Shown here piece by piece: positions 35,095 through 45,387 of a DNA stretch of 64,000 bases. A program made the translations under genes and the position numbers. The notes under the pieces were generated by a model, which saw only the letters and a list, made by a program, of their open reading frames with translations, was not told the DNA's origin and did no database searches. Numbering within the stretch: position 1 is the stretch's first letter; the number at the start of each line of letters is the position of its first letter. Origin of the DNA: Burkholderiales bacterium C2 (GTDB lineage Bacteria > Pseudomonadota > Gammaproteobacteria > Burkholderiales > Burkholderiaceae_C); NCBI GenBank assembly GCA_005503085.1, contig SCOI01000005.1, positions 230,100 through 294,099 on the forward strand, read 5' to 3'.

Positions 35095-36114
35095 ATGGCA
35101 AAGAGCAGGAACGACAACACGGTGCTGGTGCTGGGTGCCAGCGGTGGCATCGGCGGCGAGGTCGCACGCCAGCTGCGCAACCGGGGCTGGCAGGTGCGGG
35201 CGCTGCAGCGCGGTGCGGCCCAGGCCACCGAGCAGCGCGATGGCATCACCTGGCTGCGCGGCGATGCGATGAAGCGCGAGGACGTGATGGCCGCCGCGCA
35301 GGGCTGCGCGGTGATCGTCCATGCGGTCAATCCGCCCGGCTACCGCCGCTGGGCCGAGTTGGTGCTGCCTATGCTGGACAACACCATCGCCGCCGCCCAG
35401 GCCCAGGGCGCCACCATCGTGCTGCCGGGCACGGTCTACAACTATGGCCCCGACGCCTTCCCGCTGGTGGCCGAGGATGCACCGCAGCGGCCCGAGACGC
35501 GCAAGGGCGCGATCCGTGTCGAGCTGGAGCGGCGGCTGCAGGCGGCTGCCGAGGGTGGGCGCTGTCGCGTCATCATCGTGCGGGCCGGCGATTTCTTCGG
35601 TCCCAGGGTCGGCAACAGCTGGTTCGCGCAGGGGCTGGTCAAGCCAGGCCGTACGGTCACGACCGTCAGTCTGCCGGGTGCTGCGGGTGTCGGTCACCAA
35701 TGGTCCTACGTGCCCGATGTCGCGGCGACCATGGTCGAGCTGCTGCAGCGCCGTGCCGAGCTGCCGGCGTTCGCCAGCTTCCATATGGCCGGCCACTGGG
35801 ACGGCGACGGCCGGCAGATGGGTGAAGCGATCCGCGCGGCGGTGGTCCGGCACGGCGGCGCCGCACCCCAGCTGCGCGCCTTCCCCTGGTGGCTGGTCGC
35901 CCTGGCGACCCCCTTCGTCGGCTTTCTGCGCGAGCTGCGCGAGATGCGCTATCTGTGGCGGCAGCCGGTGCGCATGAGCAACGCCCGACTGCTCGCGGTG
36001 CTGGGCCATGAGCCGCACACGCCGCTGGACCAGGCGGTGGAGGCCACGCTGGCGGGGCTGGGCTGCCTGGCCACGCCGGCGGCGACGGCCAAGACGCTTT
36101 CGTCGTTGCGATAG
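35095..36114 (+). CDS. NAD-dependent epimerase/dehydratase-like protein
   Basis: 339 aa. Extended-SDR fold: VLVLGASGGIGGEVARQLRNRG (Rossmann glycine loop GASGGIG) and a YxxxK-poor core; VYNYGPDAFP supplies the Tyr at the expected place and the Rossmann strand HAVNPPGYRRW follows. The usual catalytic Lys of YxxxK is not obvious, so it may be an atypical reductase. Start at 35095 is chosen because AGGAG lies 6 bases upstream; ATG 35089 would overlap it. Divergent from a LysR gene. Confidence 0.8.
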   Translation: MAKSRNDNTVLVLGASGGIGGEVARQLRNRGWQVRALQRGAAQATEQRDGITWLRGDAMKREDVMAAAQGCAVIVHAVNPPGYRRWAELVLPMLDNTIAAAQAQGATIVLPGTVYNYGPDAFPLVAEDAPQRPETRKGAIRVELERRLQAAAEGGRCRVIIVRAGDFFGPRVGNSWFAQGLVKPGRTVTTVSLPGAAGVGHQWSYVPDVAATMVELLQRRAELPAFASFHMAGHWDGDGRQMGEAIRAAVVRHGGAAPQLRAFPWWLVALATPFVGFLRELREMRYLWRQPVRMSNARLLAVLGHEPHTPLDQAVEATLAGLGCLATPAATAKTLSSLR

Positions 36115-36207
36115 CCCGCTTCGTCCGGCGCCGGCCGGGCTTGGTCGGATGGCGCCGGGCGAGCCTGCGGCCCTGGCTAGCATCGCGCGCTGGCCTACTC
36201 TCTGATC

Positions 36208-37554
36208 ATGCCGATGTCACGCTACGCCTTCCTTGTGTTGTCCTCCTGGCTGGCGCTGGCCGGCGCGCAGGCCCAGACGCTGAGCGTCGAGATCATCGAT
36301 CTGGGCGATCTGGGCAGCAGCGGCCTGCAGGCCTACAACCTGCAGGAGCGCGGCGACACCCGCGTGTTCGCCCGCTCGGCCGCCGGCTTCAAGGACTCGC
36401 AGATCTACACCCAAAAGCGCGACGGGGAGCGCTGGCGGGCCGCCGAGCCCCTGCCGTTTGCCGACCCGCGCTGGCGCGACTCCGACCCCCATCTGAGCGC
36501 CGACGGCAAGACCCTGAGCTTTGTCTCGGACCGGCCGACGCAAGGCGCCGGCGCTGCGCTGGGCCAGCTCGATCTGTACGAGGTCTCCCTGGTCGATGGC
36601 CGCTGGGCCGGCCCGCCGACCCGGCTGGCCGAGGCCTGGCAGAGCCCGGCCTATGAGCTGGGCCCGGAGCGCTATGGCGAGCGCCTGTACTTCGCCTCCT
36701 ACCGCGCCGGCGGGCCGGCCAAGCTGAGTGTTTATGCGGTCGAGTCCGGCAGCGCCGCGCCCGTGGCCCTGCCGGCGCCGATCAACGAGGGCGAACTCAA
36801 CAGCGACTTCAGCCTGACGCCGGACGGCCGTCATGCGCTGTGGTGGAGCCGCCGCGCCGGCAGCGAAGGTGGCGATCTCTACCTGGCCGAGCGGGTCGGC
36901 GCCGGCTTCGGCCCGGCGCTGCGCCTGCCGGCGCCGATCAACGGGCCCGATTTCGAGTTCACCCCCTCGGTCAGCGCCGACGGCCAGTGGCTGCTGTTTG
37001 CCTCGACCCGGCCGCTGGCCGGCGGCGCCCCAGGCCTGGCCCATATGTACCGGGTCAGCTGGCCGGCGGTGCTGGCCGCGCTGGGCCCGGCCGCGCAGGC
37101 CCACAGCCAGGCGGCGCTGGACGCCCAGGTCGGCGCGCTATGGCGCGCTTTCGGCCACGGTGCGGACCAGGGCGCCGATGTCGCTCGCATGAGCGCCTTG
37201 CTGCACCCGCAGGCCATGGTGTTCGGCCAGACCCTGCGTGCCGCCAGCACCGGGGCCCGGGCCTGGTCGGCCGCGGAATTTCTGGCGCTGCTGAAACCCC
37301 GGCCGGGGCCGGCCATGCATGAGTGCGAGATCCACCGCGAGCAGCGCCGCTATGGCGCCCATGCCCAGGTCTATAGCGTGGTCGAGACCCGCCGCGATCC
37401 GGCCCAGGCCCGGCCCGACTACAGCGGTGTCAACAGCATGCAGTGGCAGCTCGGCCCGGAAGGCTGGCAGCTGCTGTCGCTGCACTATGCGCTGGAGCTG
37501 CCCGGCCTGGCCCTGCCGGCCACCGAGCGGCGCAGCGGGCAGTGTCTGGGCTGA
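36208..37554 (+). CDS. exported PD40 beta-propeller protein with C-terminal NTF2-like domain
   Basis: 448 aa, signal peptide (RYAFLVLSSWLALAGAQAQ). Residues about 75-290 contain WD40-like PD40 repeats: SDPHLSADGKTLSFVSDRP, NSDFSLTPDGRHALWWSRR and FEFTPSVSADGQWLLFASTRP, as in TolB. Residues about 310-440 resemble an NTF2/SnoaL-like cone (LWRAFGHGADQGADVARMSALLH, MQWQLGPEGWQLLSLHYALEL). The two domains together are unusual. Function is unknown; location is periplasmic. Ends 9 bp from the convergent tail-like gene. Confidence 0.7.
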   Translation: MPMSRYAFLVLSSWLALAGAQAQTLSVEIIDLGDLGSSGLQAYNLQERGDTRVFARSAAGFKDSQIYTQKRDGERWRAAEPLPFADPRWRDSDPHLSADGKTLSFVSDRPTQGAGAALGQLDLYEVSLVDGRWAGPPTRLAEAWQSPAYELGPERYGERLYFASYRAGGPAKLSVYAVESGSAAPVALPAPINEGELNSDFSLTPDGRHALWWSRRAGSEGGDLYLAERVGAGFGPALRLPAPINGPDFEFTPSVSADGQWLLFASTRPLAGGAPGLAHMYRVSWPAVLAALGPAAQAHSQAALDAQVGALWRAFGHGADQGADVARMSALLHPQAMVFGQTLRAASTGARAWSAAEFLALLKPRPGPAMHECEIHREQRRYGAHAQVYSVVETRRDPAQARPDYSGVNSMQWQLGPEGWQLLSLHYALELPGLALPATERRSGQCLG

Positions 37555-37563
37555 ACCGCCGGC

Positions 37564-38457
37564 TCAGCTGGCGAGCTTGAGCTGCAGCTCGCTGATGCTC
37601 AGGCGCAGCGTCACGGTCGCTGCTTGGTCGGCCATGCTCTCCAGCCGGGCTTCCTCATAGGCCAGCAGGCCGCAGCCCGACAGGCGCAGGCTCAGCAGCA
37701 CCTTCTTCATCGCCGCATCGAGCAGGTCGATGACGATGTCCAGATACTCCTCCTCGAGGATGCGGCCGTCGTCGATGATCTTCTGCACCCAGGCCAGCAC
37801 CGCGTCGCGCGAGCGCGCCGAGAACTCCAGCGTCAGCTCGCCCAGATCGATGCGCTTATAGCTAGGACGGGGAGGGCGAAAACTGCCGAAGCCGTCCTCG
37901 GCTATCTTGCTCGTCACCGTCGGCAGCCCGACGCGGATGATGAAGCTGGCGTCGAAGGGCAGGCCCGAGACGCGGAAGTTGGCCAGCGTCGGCCCCTTGC
38001 CGCGTGGACTGGCGGGCAGCCTGGCCGAGCCGTCCGGCTTCGCATAGACCACGCTGCCGGGCTGCCAGCTGATGCCGATGCCAAAGCGCTGCTTGGATGC
38101 GGCGTCCAGTATGGGCAGCCGCAGCTCGGTCAGCAGGCCCTCGCGCCATTCGACCCGGCGCTGCAGCTTGCCGTTCTGGTCCAGCACCAGCGCGGCGCCG
38201 GCCAACTCGGCGGGCCTGTGCTCGGGCAGTGAGAGCGCCCAATCGAGCATGGCCGGCGCCTGCAGCGGTTCGAACTCGGCCTGCATCGGCTCGATATGGG
38301 TGTTATTGCCCAGCGCCGGCCGGCGGTCCGGGCCTATCGGTGCGACCACCGGTTCGAGCCGGTAGGCGGGCATTTGCAGGCTTTGCACCGGGCCGGCAAC
38401 CTTGCCGTCGAGTTCGATTGCCAGCTGTGCGCTGTTGTAGCCGGGGCGAGTGGCCAT
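37564..38457 (-). CDS. orphan phage tail-tube (gp19-like) protein
   Basis: 297 aa, apparently two tail-tube-like repeats. Repeat 1 (about 5-135) has LAIELDGKVAGPVQSLQ, then GAALVLDQNGKLQRRVEW and LPILDAASKQRFGIGISW, the pattern of PF06841-like tail proteins seen in rhizobial genomes. Repeat 2 (about 195-297) has IDLGELTLEF, AVLAWVQKIIDDG, LLDAAMKKVLLSLRL and ATVTLRLSISELQL. No sheath, baseplate or other phage gene is in the window, so it is an orphan. Start ATG 38457 is supported by GGGAG seven bases away; ATG 38463 sits too close to it. Function here is unknown. Confidence 0.6.
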   Translation of the reverse strand: MATRPGYNSAQLAIELDGKVAGPVQSLQMPAYRLEPVVAPIGPDRRPALGNNTHIEPMQAEFEPLQAPAMLDWALSLPEHRPAELAGAALVLDQNGKLQRRVEWREGLLTELRLPILDAASKQRFGIGISWQPGSVVYAKPDGSARLPASPRGKGPTLANFRVSGLPFDASFIIRVGLPTVTSKIAEDGFGSFRPPRPSYKRIDLGELTLEFSARSRDAVLAWVQKIIDDGRILEEEYLDIVIDLLDAAMKKVLLSLRLSGCGLLAYEEARLESMADQAATVTLRLSISELQLKLAS

Positions 38458-38543
38458 CTGCATGCTCCCTGTTGACCTGCTGGCGCGAGCATACGGAAGC
38501 GGCGTCGATTCGGCGAGCCCCAAACAGGGCTCATGAGGCCGTT

Positions 38544-39404
38544 TCAGGCTGCTGCGGCCAGCTGCCGGAAGTCGTCTTCGTAGCTCTTCAGCGTCTGCTG
38601 CGCCCGGGCCCGCTGGGCCGGTGTCGTGGCGCTGTGCAGCCGTGCGAAGGTGCTGCAGCCCTCGCGGATCTGCGCCTGCTGGTAGCGCTGGTAGGCCGGG
38701 TCGGGCGAGACCATCACGCGCTGCAGCCAGGCCCGCAGCAGTGCGCGCGCCGGCTCGGGGGCGAGCTGCTCGGCCTTGATGCGGCGCAGCTGCTGCAGCA
38801 GATCCTGCTGGCGGCGCAGCCGCTCGGCATAGCTGCGCTGCGGATCGAACACCGCCGACGCCAGCCCGGCGCGGATCGCGTTCTTCTGCGCCTCGTCCAG
38901 GCTGCCGTACAGCATCTCGCTGCGCGACAGCACCTGCTCGTAGCGCAGGCTCGCCAGCTGCTCGGCCGGAATGTCCACCCACTTCTGCTTCCACTCGAGA
39001 TTGGCGGTGCTCTGCTTGCGCTCCAGATGCCTGAGCTGCTCGGCGCTCAGATCGCCGGCCAGCCACGCCAGCGTGTCCAGCGCCGGATCGGCCAGCTCGC
39101 CCAGCAGGCTGCGCCCCTGCTCGACGACGGCGCAGGCTTGCTCGGCCGTGATCGGCTCGGCCAGCAGGGGCCGCACGCGCTGCAGCAGCTCGGCATAGCG
39201 CGGCAGCTGCTCGCGCCTATGCCGCAGCTGCAGGCGTTGAAGGCTTTCGCGCACTTGCGGCGCCTGTTCGTCGTTGAAGTCCAGATAGCTGTCCAGGCGC
39301 CAGTACAGCAGCGTGGGCGCCTGGTTGTAGGCCAGCTTGACCGTGCTGCAGGCCTGCAGCAGCAGGGCGGCCAGCAGCAGGGCGAGGACGCGCCAGCTCG
39401 GCAT
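38544..39404 (-). CDS. DUF6279 family lipoprotein
   Basis: 286 aa with a lipobox signal (VLALLLAALLLQACS, Cys19). It continues with TVKLAYNQAPTLLYWRLDSYLDF, the marker of this family, and an all-helical, Arg/Glu/Gln-rich body. The role is unknown; an outer- or inner-membrane-anchored helical protein. It starts immediately after the DUF3014 stop, so both are on one transcript. Confidence 0.88.
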   Translation of the reverse strand: MPSWRVLALLLAALLLQACSTVKLAYNQAPTLLYWRLDSYLDFNDEQAPQVRESLQRLQLRHRREQLPRYAELLQRVRPLLAEPITAEQACAVVEQGRSLLGELADPALDTLAWLAGDLSAEQLRHLERKQSTANLEWKQKWVDIPAEQLASLRYEQVLSRSEMLYGSLDEAQKNAIRAGLASAVFDPQRSYAERLRRQQDLLQQLRRIKAEQLAPEPARALLRAWLQRVMVSPDPAYQRYQQAQIREGCSTFARLHSATTPAQRARAQQTLKSYEDDFRQLAAAA

Positions 39405-40394
39405 TCAGCGCCCCAGCCGCAGCAGACCGGCGCGCAAGCTCTTGAGCTTGATCTTGAGCCGCGCCGCCTGAGCCGGGCCGATGCGCAGCATCATCTTCTG
39501 CCCGGTGCTCAGCGCCTCCAGTGCCGGATCGGCGATCTCGTAGCGCGGCGTGGTCGGCGTGCGCGCGGCGGCGGCCAGGGTCTCGGGACTGGCCGGCTTG
39601 ACCCTGAGCGCGCTCTTTTGCAGCGGCGTGGCCAGCATCTGGTCAATCACCGCGATCAGCCTGTCATTGAAATAGCCCTCTGGATGGCCCAGCTCCACAT
39701 AGGTCTGCTGCAGCAGCGGATACATGCGGGCATACAGCGAGAGCAGGCGGGCGTTGTCCGTGCGCTCGAACCAGCGCAGGAAGTCTGCATAGCGCTGGCT
39801 GTTGGCGGCGGCGATCACACGGCCGTCCTGAGCCTTGCGGGCAGGGCTCAGCCGCAGCTCGCCACGGGCCGGTCGCAGCAGCCATTGCGAGGTTGGTGGC
39901 TGCTTCTCGCCCAGCTTGTCGACGCTGGCGACGAAGCGGCGTGCCAACGGCTCCATATAAAAGTAGCGAGCCAGCGCCTTCGGCCCCAAGGTCTTGGCCA
40001 CCTCACTGTCCACCTCGTTGGGCAGGATGGGCGGCCGCGTGGCCTGGGCGGCGACCCGGTGCTTGATCGCCGGGCTTGCCGTGGCGGCCGTGCGCGGGGG
40101 GGCCGGGGGCGCGGCTTTGGCGGCGGTCGGGGTGTTCGGTGTCTTCGGGGCTGGGGCGTTTGTCTCTGCGGCCATCGTCGCAGATGCGGGCGGCACTGGA
40201 GGCAATGCGGGTGTCGCGCTCGGGGCCGGCGGGTCGACCGCAGGCCGGGCCGGCGCCGGGGTCACGAGACCCGAATCGCTGCTGCTGCCTGGCGTGGCGA
40301 GCGGGCGCTGGGTCAGCTGCCAGCCGACCAGGCCGAGCGCCAGCAAGCCCATCGCTGCACAGGCCAAGACCAGATTCCGAGTGTTCAGCATCAT
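39405..40394 (-). CDS. DUF3014 family membrane-anchored protein
   Basis: 329 aa. One TM segment at the N-terminus (LVLACAAMGLLALGLVGWQL), then a Pro/Ala-rich periplasmic linker (about 40-115), then the DUF3014 domain: LARYFYMEPLARRFVASVD, YARMYPLLQQTYVELGHPEGYFNDRLIAVIDQML and YEIADPALEALSTGQKMMLRIGP. The function of the family is unknown; members often neighbour envelope genes. ATG 40391 is an alternative start. Upstream of the DUF6279 gene with 0-bp spacing. Confidence 0.88.
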   Translation of the reverse strand: MMLNTRNLVLACAAMGLLALGLVGWQLTQRPLATPGSSSDSGLVTPAPARPAVDPPAPSATPALPPVPPASATMAAETNAPAPKTPNTPTAAKAAPPAPPRTAATASPAIKHRVAAQATRPPILPNEVDSEVAKTLGPKALARYFYMEPLARRFVASVDKLGEKQPPTSQWLLRPARGELRLSPARKAQDGRVIAAANSQRYADFLRWFERTDNARLLSLYARMYPLLQQTYVELGHPEGYFNDRLIAVIDQMLATPLQKSALRVKPASPETLAAAARTPTTPRYEIADPALEALSTGQKMMLRIGPAQAARLKIKLKSLRAGLLRLGR

Positions 40395-40508
40395 TGATTC
40401 ATGCCCCAGGTGGACGCGCCAGCGTCCGCGCAGGGGCGAAATTACCATGGCCGGGCGGCATGAGGCCGGCGGGGCCGGCGCGAGTGTTGTTTGCGCAGCG
40501 ATGCCTGC

Positions 40509-43061
40509 TCATCGGCCACCGGCCCGGTCTTGCTGGTCATGGTCCAGCGGCGGTACCCAATCCAGCAGCGTGCGCGCCAGCTGGCGCGGGTCGATGGGTT
40601 TGGAGACGTGGGCGTTCATGCCGGCGGCCAGGCACTCCTGCTTGTCCTCGTCCAGTGCGGCGGCCGTCATCGCAATGATGGGCAGACGGGCCGCCTGCGG
40701 CAGGCTGCGGATCACGCGCGTGGCCTGGATACCGTCCATATCCGGCATCTGCATGTCCATCAGCACGATGTCGAAGGCCGCTCGCTTGATCCAGTCAACG
40801 GCCTCCTCGCCGTTGTTGGCCACCGTGACCTCCAGACCTCCCAGCTCCAGGAAGGCACAGGCCACCTGCTGGTTGACCAGATTGTCCTCGGCCAGCAGCA
40901 CGCGCGCGCCGCGCAGCGGCCGCAGCAGCTCTGCAAAACTCGACTCCCCGATGCCCTGGGCCGGCGGCGGTGCCGTCTGGCCATGCTGCAATTCGAGTAC
41001 CGCCTCGAACAGCCGCGAGTGCGTGACCGGCTTCAGCACGATGCCGATGCCGGCCGCGTCGCCCTCGATCTCCTCCAGCATCTGCTCGCGCTGCTGGGCG
41101 CCGACCATGATCAGCACCGCCAGTGGTCGGCCGCCATGCTCGCCCGCGATCTGTCGTGCCTGCTGCACCAGCTCGAGGCCGGCGGTCTTCCAGTCGAGCA
41201 GCAGCAACTCGTAGGGGGCCCGGCGGTCGGTGCGGCGCAGCTTCAACAGCGCGTCGTCGGTGAATGAAGCGGTGCCTACCTGGAAACGCCAGCTTTGCAA
41301 GATCTGCTGCAGTATCAATCGCGCGGTGGGCTGGCTGTCGACGATCAGCGTGCGCATGCCGTGGATGCGGTGCAGGTCGATGCGCTCGGCGGCCTCGCTG
41401 GCCGGCTCGAAATTGGCCGTGAAACTGAAGCAGCTGCCTTCACCGGGCGTGCTGCGCACCCAGATATCGCCACCCATCAATACCACCAGGCGCTTGCAGA
41501 TCGCCAGGCCCAGGCCGGTGCCGCCGTAGCGGCGGGTGACGCTGCTGTCGGCCTGCTCGAAGGCCTGGAACAGGCGCTCGGCCTGGGCCTTGGGCAGACC
41601 GATGCCGGTGTCACGCACGCTGAATTGGATCTGGATCTGGGTCTCGCTGCGCGAGACCAGTTCGGCGCCGATCACGATCTCGCCGCGGGCGGTGAACTTG
41701 ATCGCATTGCCGACCAGATTGTTCAGCACCTGGGTCAGACGCAGCGCATCGCCGCACAGGCGCTGCGGGATGTCCTCGCCGATCTCGAAGAACAGCTCCA
41801 GGCCGGCCTCCTCGATGCGGGCCGAGAACAGATGGCCGACATTCTCTATCGTCTCCTCGGGGCTGAACTCCTCGCGTTCGAGCACCACCTTGCCGGCCTC
41901 GATCTTCGAGTAGTCGAGAATGTCGTTGAGCAGGGTCAGCAGGGCCCGGGACGATGTCTGTACCTTGCTTAGCAGATCGCGCTGGCGCGCCCGCAGATCG
42001 GTCTCGAGCACCAGATGGGTCAGTCCGATGATGGCATTCATCGGCGTGCGGATCTCGTGGCTCATGCTGGCCAGGAACAGGCTCTTGGCCGCCGTGGCGG
42101 CCTGGGCCGCGTCGCGAGCGGCGGCAAGTTCGACGCTTTTGCGGTGTTCGTCCTGATGCGCCTGGACCAGGCGGGCGTAGAGCATGCCGTTCTCCAGCAG
42201 TAGCTCCAGCAGCACCACGCCGCAGGCGAGCAGGCCGAAGATGCGGCCGGCATAGAAGCCCAGATCGTAGCGGCCGCCGTTGAACATGGCCGACAAGGCG
42301 ATATCGAACAGCCAGGCGCTCAGCACCACCACCAGCCACAGGTCCAGCACCGTGTAAGGCCGCTGCCGCGACAGCACCAGCAGGGCCACCAGGCTGAATA
42401 GCCAGACGCTGGCTACCGTGCCCCGCATCGCTGCGGTGTACTGGTTGCCGCTCATGATGGCCGGTAGCGCCGCCTGCCCGGCTGTCGCCAGCGCGATCAG
42501 GCCCAGCGCCACCAGTGTGGCCAGCAGCGGCACCGCGAGGGCCATGCGGCCATAGGCAGGCGAGGGCAGCGGCGCGGCGCGCTTGAGCAGCGCATAGCCC
42601 AGCACGAACAGCGGAAAACCGCTGTGCCAGAACATATAGATCCAGGCCGTGCTCTGTGGCCCCGCGCCCAGCAGACCGGTGGGCGTGAACATGCCGGGAA
42701 AGGTCAGCCCATGCCCGACCGTCAGCAGCAGGCTGAACAGATAGCCGCTGCCCAGCAGCAGCAGGGCGGGTGAGCGCAGGATGCGGTACTGGCCGAACAG
42801 CAGCACCGCCGTGATCAGATCGATGATCACGAGGGCCGACTCATAGATCGGCATGAAGGCCACGACCGCTGGTAGCTTCAGCTTGGCCTGTGGCGCCACC
42901 ACGCAGAACAAGACCAGCGAGACCAGCAGCACGGCCAGCGCCCGCCGGCGCTCTGCGCGCCCGGCGGGCTGGTTCAGCAGAAAGGCCGTGGCCTCGTCAC
43001 CGGGGCCAGCGGCCGCTGCAGGCGCGTTCGCGCGCGCCGAGCTTGCGCTCCATCCTTGCAC
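40509..43061 (-). CDS. hybrid sensor histidine kinase with MASE4 and two receivers
   Basis: 850 aa. Residues about 40-275 are a MASE4-like membrane sensor of several TM segments ([21 protein letters not shown] segments). Then a HisKA domain with [19 protein letters not shown], a HATPase with NLVGNAIKF and [10 protein letters not shown] and [13 protein letters not shown], and two receivers. Receiver 1 (LLLLDWK) keeps the phospho-acceptor Asp but a weak acidic pocket; receiver 2 ([22 protein letters not shown]) is complete. There is no HPt domain, so phosphate passes to a partner. GTG 43061 with GGAGG four bases away is chosen; spacing is short. MASE4 kinases sense small molecules of unknown type. 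Confidence 0.88.
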   Translation of the reverse strand: MQGWSASSARANAPAAAAGPGDEATAFLLNQPAGRAERRRALAVLLVSLVLFCVVAPQAKLKLPAVVAFMPIYESALVIIDLITAVLLFGQYRILRSPALLLLGSGYLFSLLLTVGHGLTFPGMFTPTGLLGAGPQSTAWIYMFWHSGFPLFVLGYALLKRAAPLPSPAYGRMALAVPLLATLVALGLIALATAGQAALPAIMSGNQYTAAMRGTVASVWLFSLVALLVLSRQRPYTVLDLWLVVVLSAWLFDIALSAMFNGGRYDLGFYAGRIFGLLACGVVLLELLLENGMLYARLVQAHQDEHRKSVELAAARDAAQAATAAKSLFLASMSHEIRTPMNAIIGLTHLVLETDLRARQRDLLSKVQTSSRALLTLLNDILDYSKIEAGKVVLEREEFSPEETIENVGHLFSARIEEAGLELFFEIGEDIPQRLCGDALRLTQVLNNLVGNAIKFTARGEIVIGAELVSRSETQIQIQFSVRDTGIGLPKAQAERLFQAFEQADSSVTRRYGGTGLGLAICKRLVVLMGGDIWVRSTPGEGSCFSFTANFEPASEAAERIDLHRIHGMRTLIVDSQPTARLILQQILQSWRFQVGTASFTDDALLKLRRTDRRAPYELLLLDWKTAGLELVQQARQIAGEHGGRPLAVLIMVGAQQREQMLEEIEGDAAGIGIVLKPVTHSRLFEAVLELQHGQTAPPPAQGIGESSFAELLRPLRGARVLLAEDNLVNQQVACAFLELGGLEVTVANNGEEAVDWIKRAAFDIVLMDMQMPDMDGIQATRVIRSLPQAARLPIIAMTAAALDEDKQECLAAGMNAHVSKPIDPRQLARTLLDWVPPLDHDQQDRAGGR

Positions 43062-43277
43062 GTCGCCTCCCTGAAGCCGAAATCTCGCGATCGTGTTTGA
43101 CGGCCAATAGTCAGTGAAGTCAGGCCTTGTCGCAATGCTTCGTTGCAAAAACGAACAGTTGCTGACCGCCAGGCTGCCGCATCGCTGCGGCGGTCGATCG
43201 GCGACCTGATCCACGGATCGCACTGTCATCCCTCGGCAACGCCAGCGCCGGCCGCCAGGGTTTGCGACACTGCAGGG

Positions 43278-45383
43278 ATGCCCAAGCCCCCCGCGCTCAG
43301 ACTCTCCGCAACTCAGCCGGCGCTGAGCGTCGACGACCTCTGGCGCTTCGAGCGCATCGGTGCTGCCGCGCTCGAGCCCGACGGCCGCCGCCTGGTCTGC
43401 AGCGTCACCCGCAGCGATATGGACGCGAACAAGTCCAGCAGCCAGCTCTGGCTGATGTCCACCGACGCGAGCGCCCCGCCGCGCGCGCTGACCCATTGCG
43501 GCGAGAAGGACGGCGCGCCCGCCTGGTCGCCCAGCGGCGGGCAGATCGCCTTCCTGGCTCGCCGCGAGCAGCAGGGCAGCAAAGACCTGAGCCCGCAGCT
43601 TTATCTGATCGACGCCGACGGCGGCGAGGCCCGCCGCATCAGCAACTTCGCGCCGGGCATCGAGTCCTTCAAATGGCTGGCCGACGGCCGGCGCATCGTC
43701 TTTGCCGCCTGGGTCTGGCCCGAGCTGAAAGGTGCCGCCGCCCAGGCCCGCCGCTACAAGACCGAGGTCAGCGAGCGCAAGGAGAGCGGCTACGCGACCA
43801 GCGAGGCCTATTACCGCTACTGGGACGACAACCTGCCGATGGGCCGGGTGCTGCACCTGCTGCTGCTCGATGTCGGCAGCGGCCGCATCAGCGATCTGTT
43901 CGAGGGCACGGGTCTGGAGCTGCCCCGCGATGCCGGCGGTAACGAGGTCTATGACGCGAGTCCCGATGGCCGCCGCATCGCCTTCGCCCACGACCCGGCC
44001 ACCGTCCAGCTGCTGGGCAACCGCCAGGCCCTGGCCGAGATCGAGATCGCCAGCCGACGGATCAGGGCCCTGGCCGATGACCCGGCCTGGGACTTCGGCG
44101 CGCCGCGCTACCGGCCCGATGGTCGGGCCCTGGCCTGCACCGCCGCCCATATCGGCCGCAGCCACAAGGCGCTGGCCAAACTGGCGGTGGTGGACTGCGG
44201 CGGCCGTGCCCAACCGGGCTGGCGATTGCTCGGTGATGCATCAGGCCTGGACCTGCATGTCGACGCACCGCTGCGCTGGACCGGGGACGGTGCCGCGCTG
44301 CTGTTCACGGCCCAGCAGCGCGGCCGCTGCCATCTGTGGCGTCAGCCGCTGGCCGGTGGCGCGCCTGGTGTCGTTGCCGAGGGTGGCTGGGTGCAGGGTT
44401 TCGATGTGGCCGGTGATTTGCTGCTCACGGCCAGCGACAGCGCCCATCATCCGGTGCGCCTGCATGCGCGCCGGCTCTCGGGCAGTAGCGAGCCGCCGCA
44501 GCGCCTGGATCGCTTCAATGACGCGCTGCTGGCCCGCCGCAAGCTTGGCGAGCTGCGCGAGGTTCAGATCAGCGGCGCGCTCGGCGAGCCGGTGCAGATG
44601 TGGCTGACCCTGCCGGTGGACTTCCATCCGCGCCGCAAGCACGGGCTGATGCAGGTCATCCACGGCGGCCCATTCGCGGCTGCCGGCGATACCTTCGGCT
44701 ACCGCTGGAACCCCCATGTGCTGGCCTCGCGCGGCCATGTCGTGGCCCAGGTCAACTACCACGGCTCCAGCGGTTTCGGCTTCGAGTTCCGCAACAGCAT
44801 CATGGGCCGCCAGGGTCAGCTGGAGCTGCAGGACATCGAGGCCGGCAGCGACTGGCTGCTGGCCCAGCCCTGGGCCGATGCGAAGCGCCTGTCGGCCACC
44901 GGCGGCAGCTATGGCGGCTTCATGGTCGCGTGGATGAACGGCCACATCAAGCCCGGCCGCTACCGCAGCTATGTCTGTCATGCCGGCGTGTTCGACCGCA
45001 TCGCGACCTTCAGCGCCGACTCCTACCCGGAGCGTCCGCGCGATCTCGGCGCGCTGTACTGGCAAGACCTGCCCCGCGTGCTCGCGCAAAGCCCGGCCAG
45101 CTTCGCGCAGCAGATGCAAACGCCCACGCTGGTGATACACGGTGCTCGCGACTTCCGCGTGCCCGACTGCAACGGCCTGGCCTACTACAACACCCTGAAG
45201 GCGCGCGGTGTCGATGCCCGGCTGCTGTGGTTCCCCGACGAGAACCACTGGGTGCTGAAGCCGCAGAACTCAAGGCTGTGGTACTCGGAGTTTCTGGACT
45301 GGGTGCAGGGGCAGGAGGCTGCTGCCGAGAAGAAGGCCGGCGCCCGCAAAAAGCGCGGCGCCGGCTCGCCGGACTCGCCTTGA
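43278..45383 (+). CDS. S9 family peptidase (acylaminoacyl/dipeptidyl-peptidase type)
   Basis: 701 aa. N-terminal beta-propeller (residues about 20-400), C-terminal alpha/beta hydrolase with Ser544 in GGSYGGF, Asp625 in GARDFRVP and His657 in DENHWVL; the oxyanion block is VIHGGPFAA. No signal peptide, so cytosolic. The C-terminus ends in a Lys/Ala-rich tail (AAAEKKAGARKKRGAGS), not part of the fold. Start ATG 43278 with GCAGGG upstream; the frame is open much further but the sequence there is not conserved. Confidence 0.92.
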   Translation: MPKPPALRLSATQPALSVDDLWRFERIGAAALEPDGRRLVCSVTRSDMDANKSSSQLWLMSTDASAPPRALTHCGEKDGAPAWSPSGGQIAFLARREQQGSKDLSPQLYLIDADGGEARRISNFAPGIESFKWLADGRRIVFAAWVWPELKGAAAQARRYKTEVSERKESGYATSEAYYRYWDDNLPMGRVLHLLLLDVGSGRISDLFEGTGLELPRDAGGNEVYDASPDGRRIAFAHDPATVQLLGNRQALAEIEIASRRIRALADDPAWDFGAPRYRPDGRALACTAAHIGRSHKALAKLAVVDCGGRAQPGWRLLGDASGLDLHVDAPLRWTGDGAALLFTAQQRGRCHLWRQPLAGGAPGVVAEGGWVQGFDVAGDLLLTASDSAHHPVRLHARRLSGSSEPPQRLDRFNDALLARRKLGELREVQISGALGEPVQMWLTLPVDFHPRRKHGLMQVIHGGPFAAAGDTFGYRWNPHVLASRGHVVAQVNYHGSSGFGFEFRNSIMGRQGQLELQDIEAGSDWLLAQPWADAKRLSATGGSYGGFMVAWMNGHIKPGRYRSYVCHAGVFDRIATFSADSYPERPRDLGALYWQDLPRVLAQSPASFAQQMQTPTLVIHGARDFRVPDCNGLAYYNTLKARGVDARLLWFPDENHWVLKPQNSRLWYSEFLDWVQGQEAAAEKKAGARKKRGAGSPDSP

Positions 45384-45387
45384 AGCC

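Noticed and set aside
36115..36207. tRNA or small RNA between the epimerase-like and propeller genes
   Set aside because: I found no cloverleaf or conserved RNA motif in these 93 bases.
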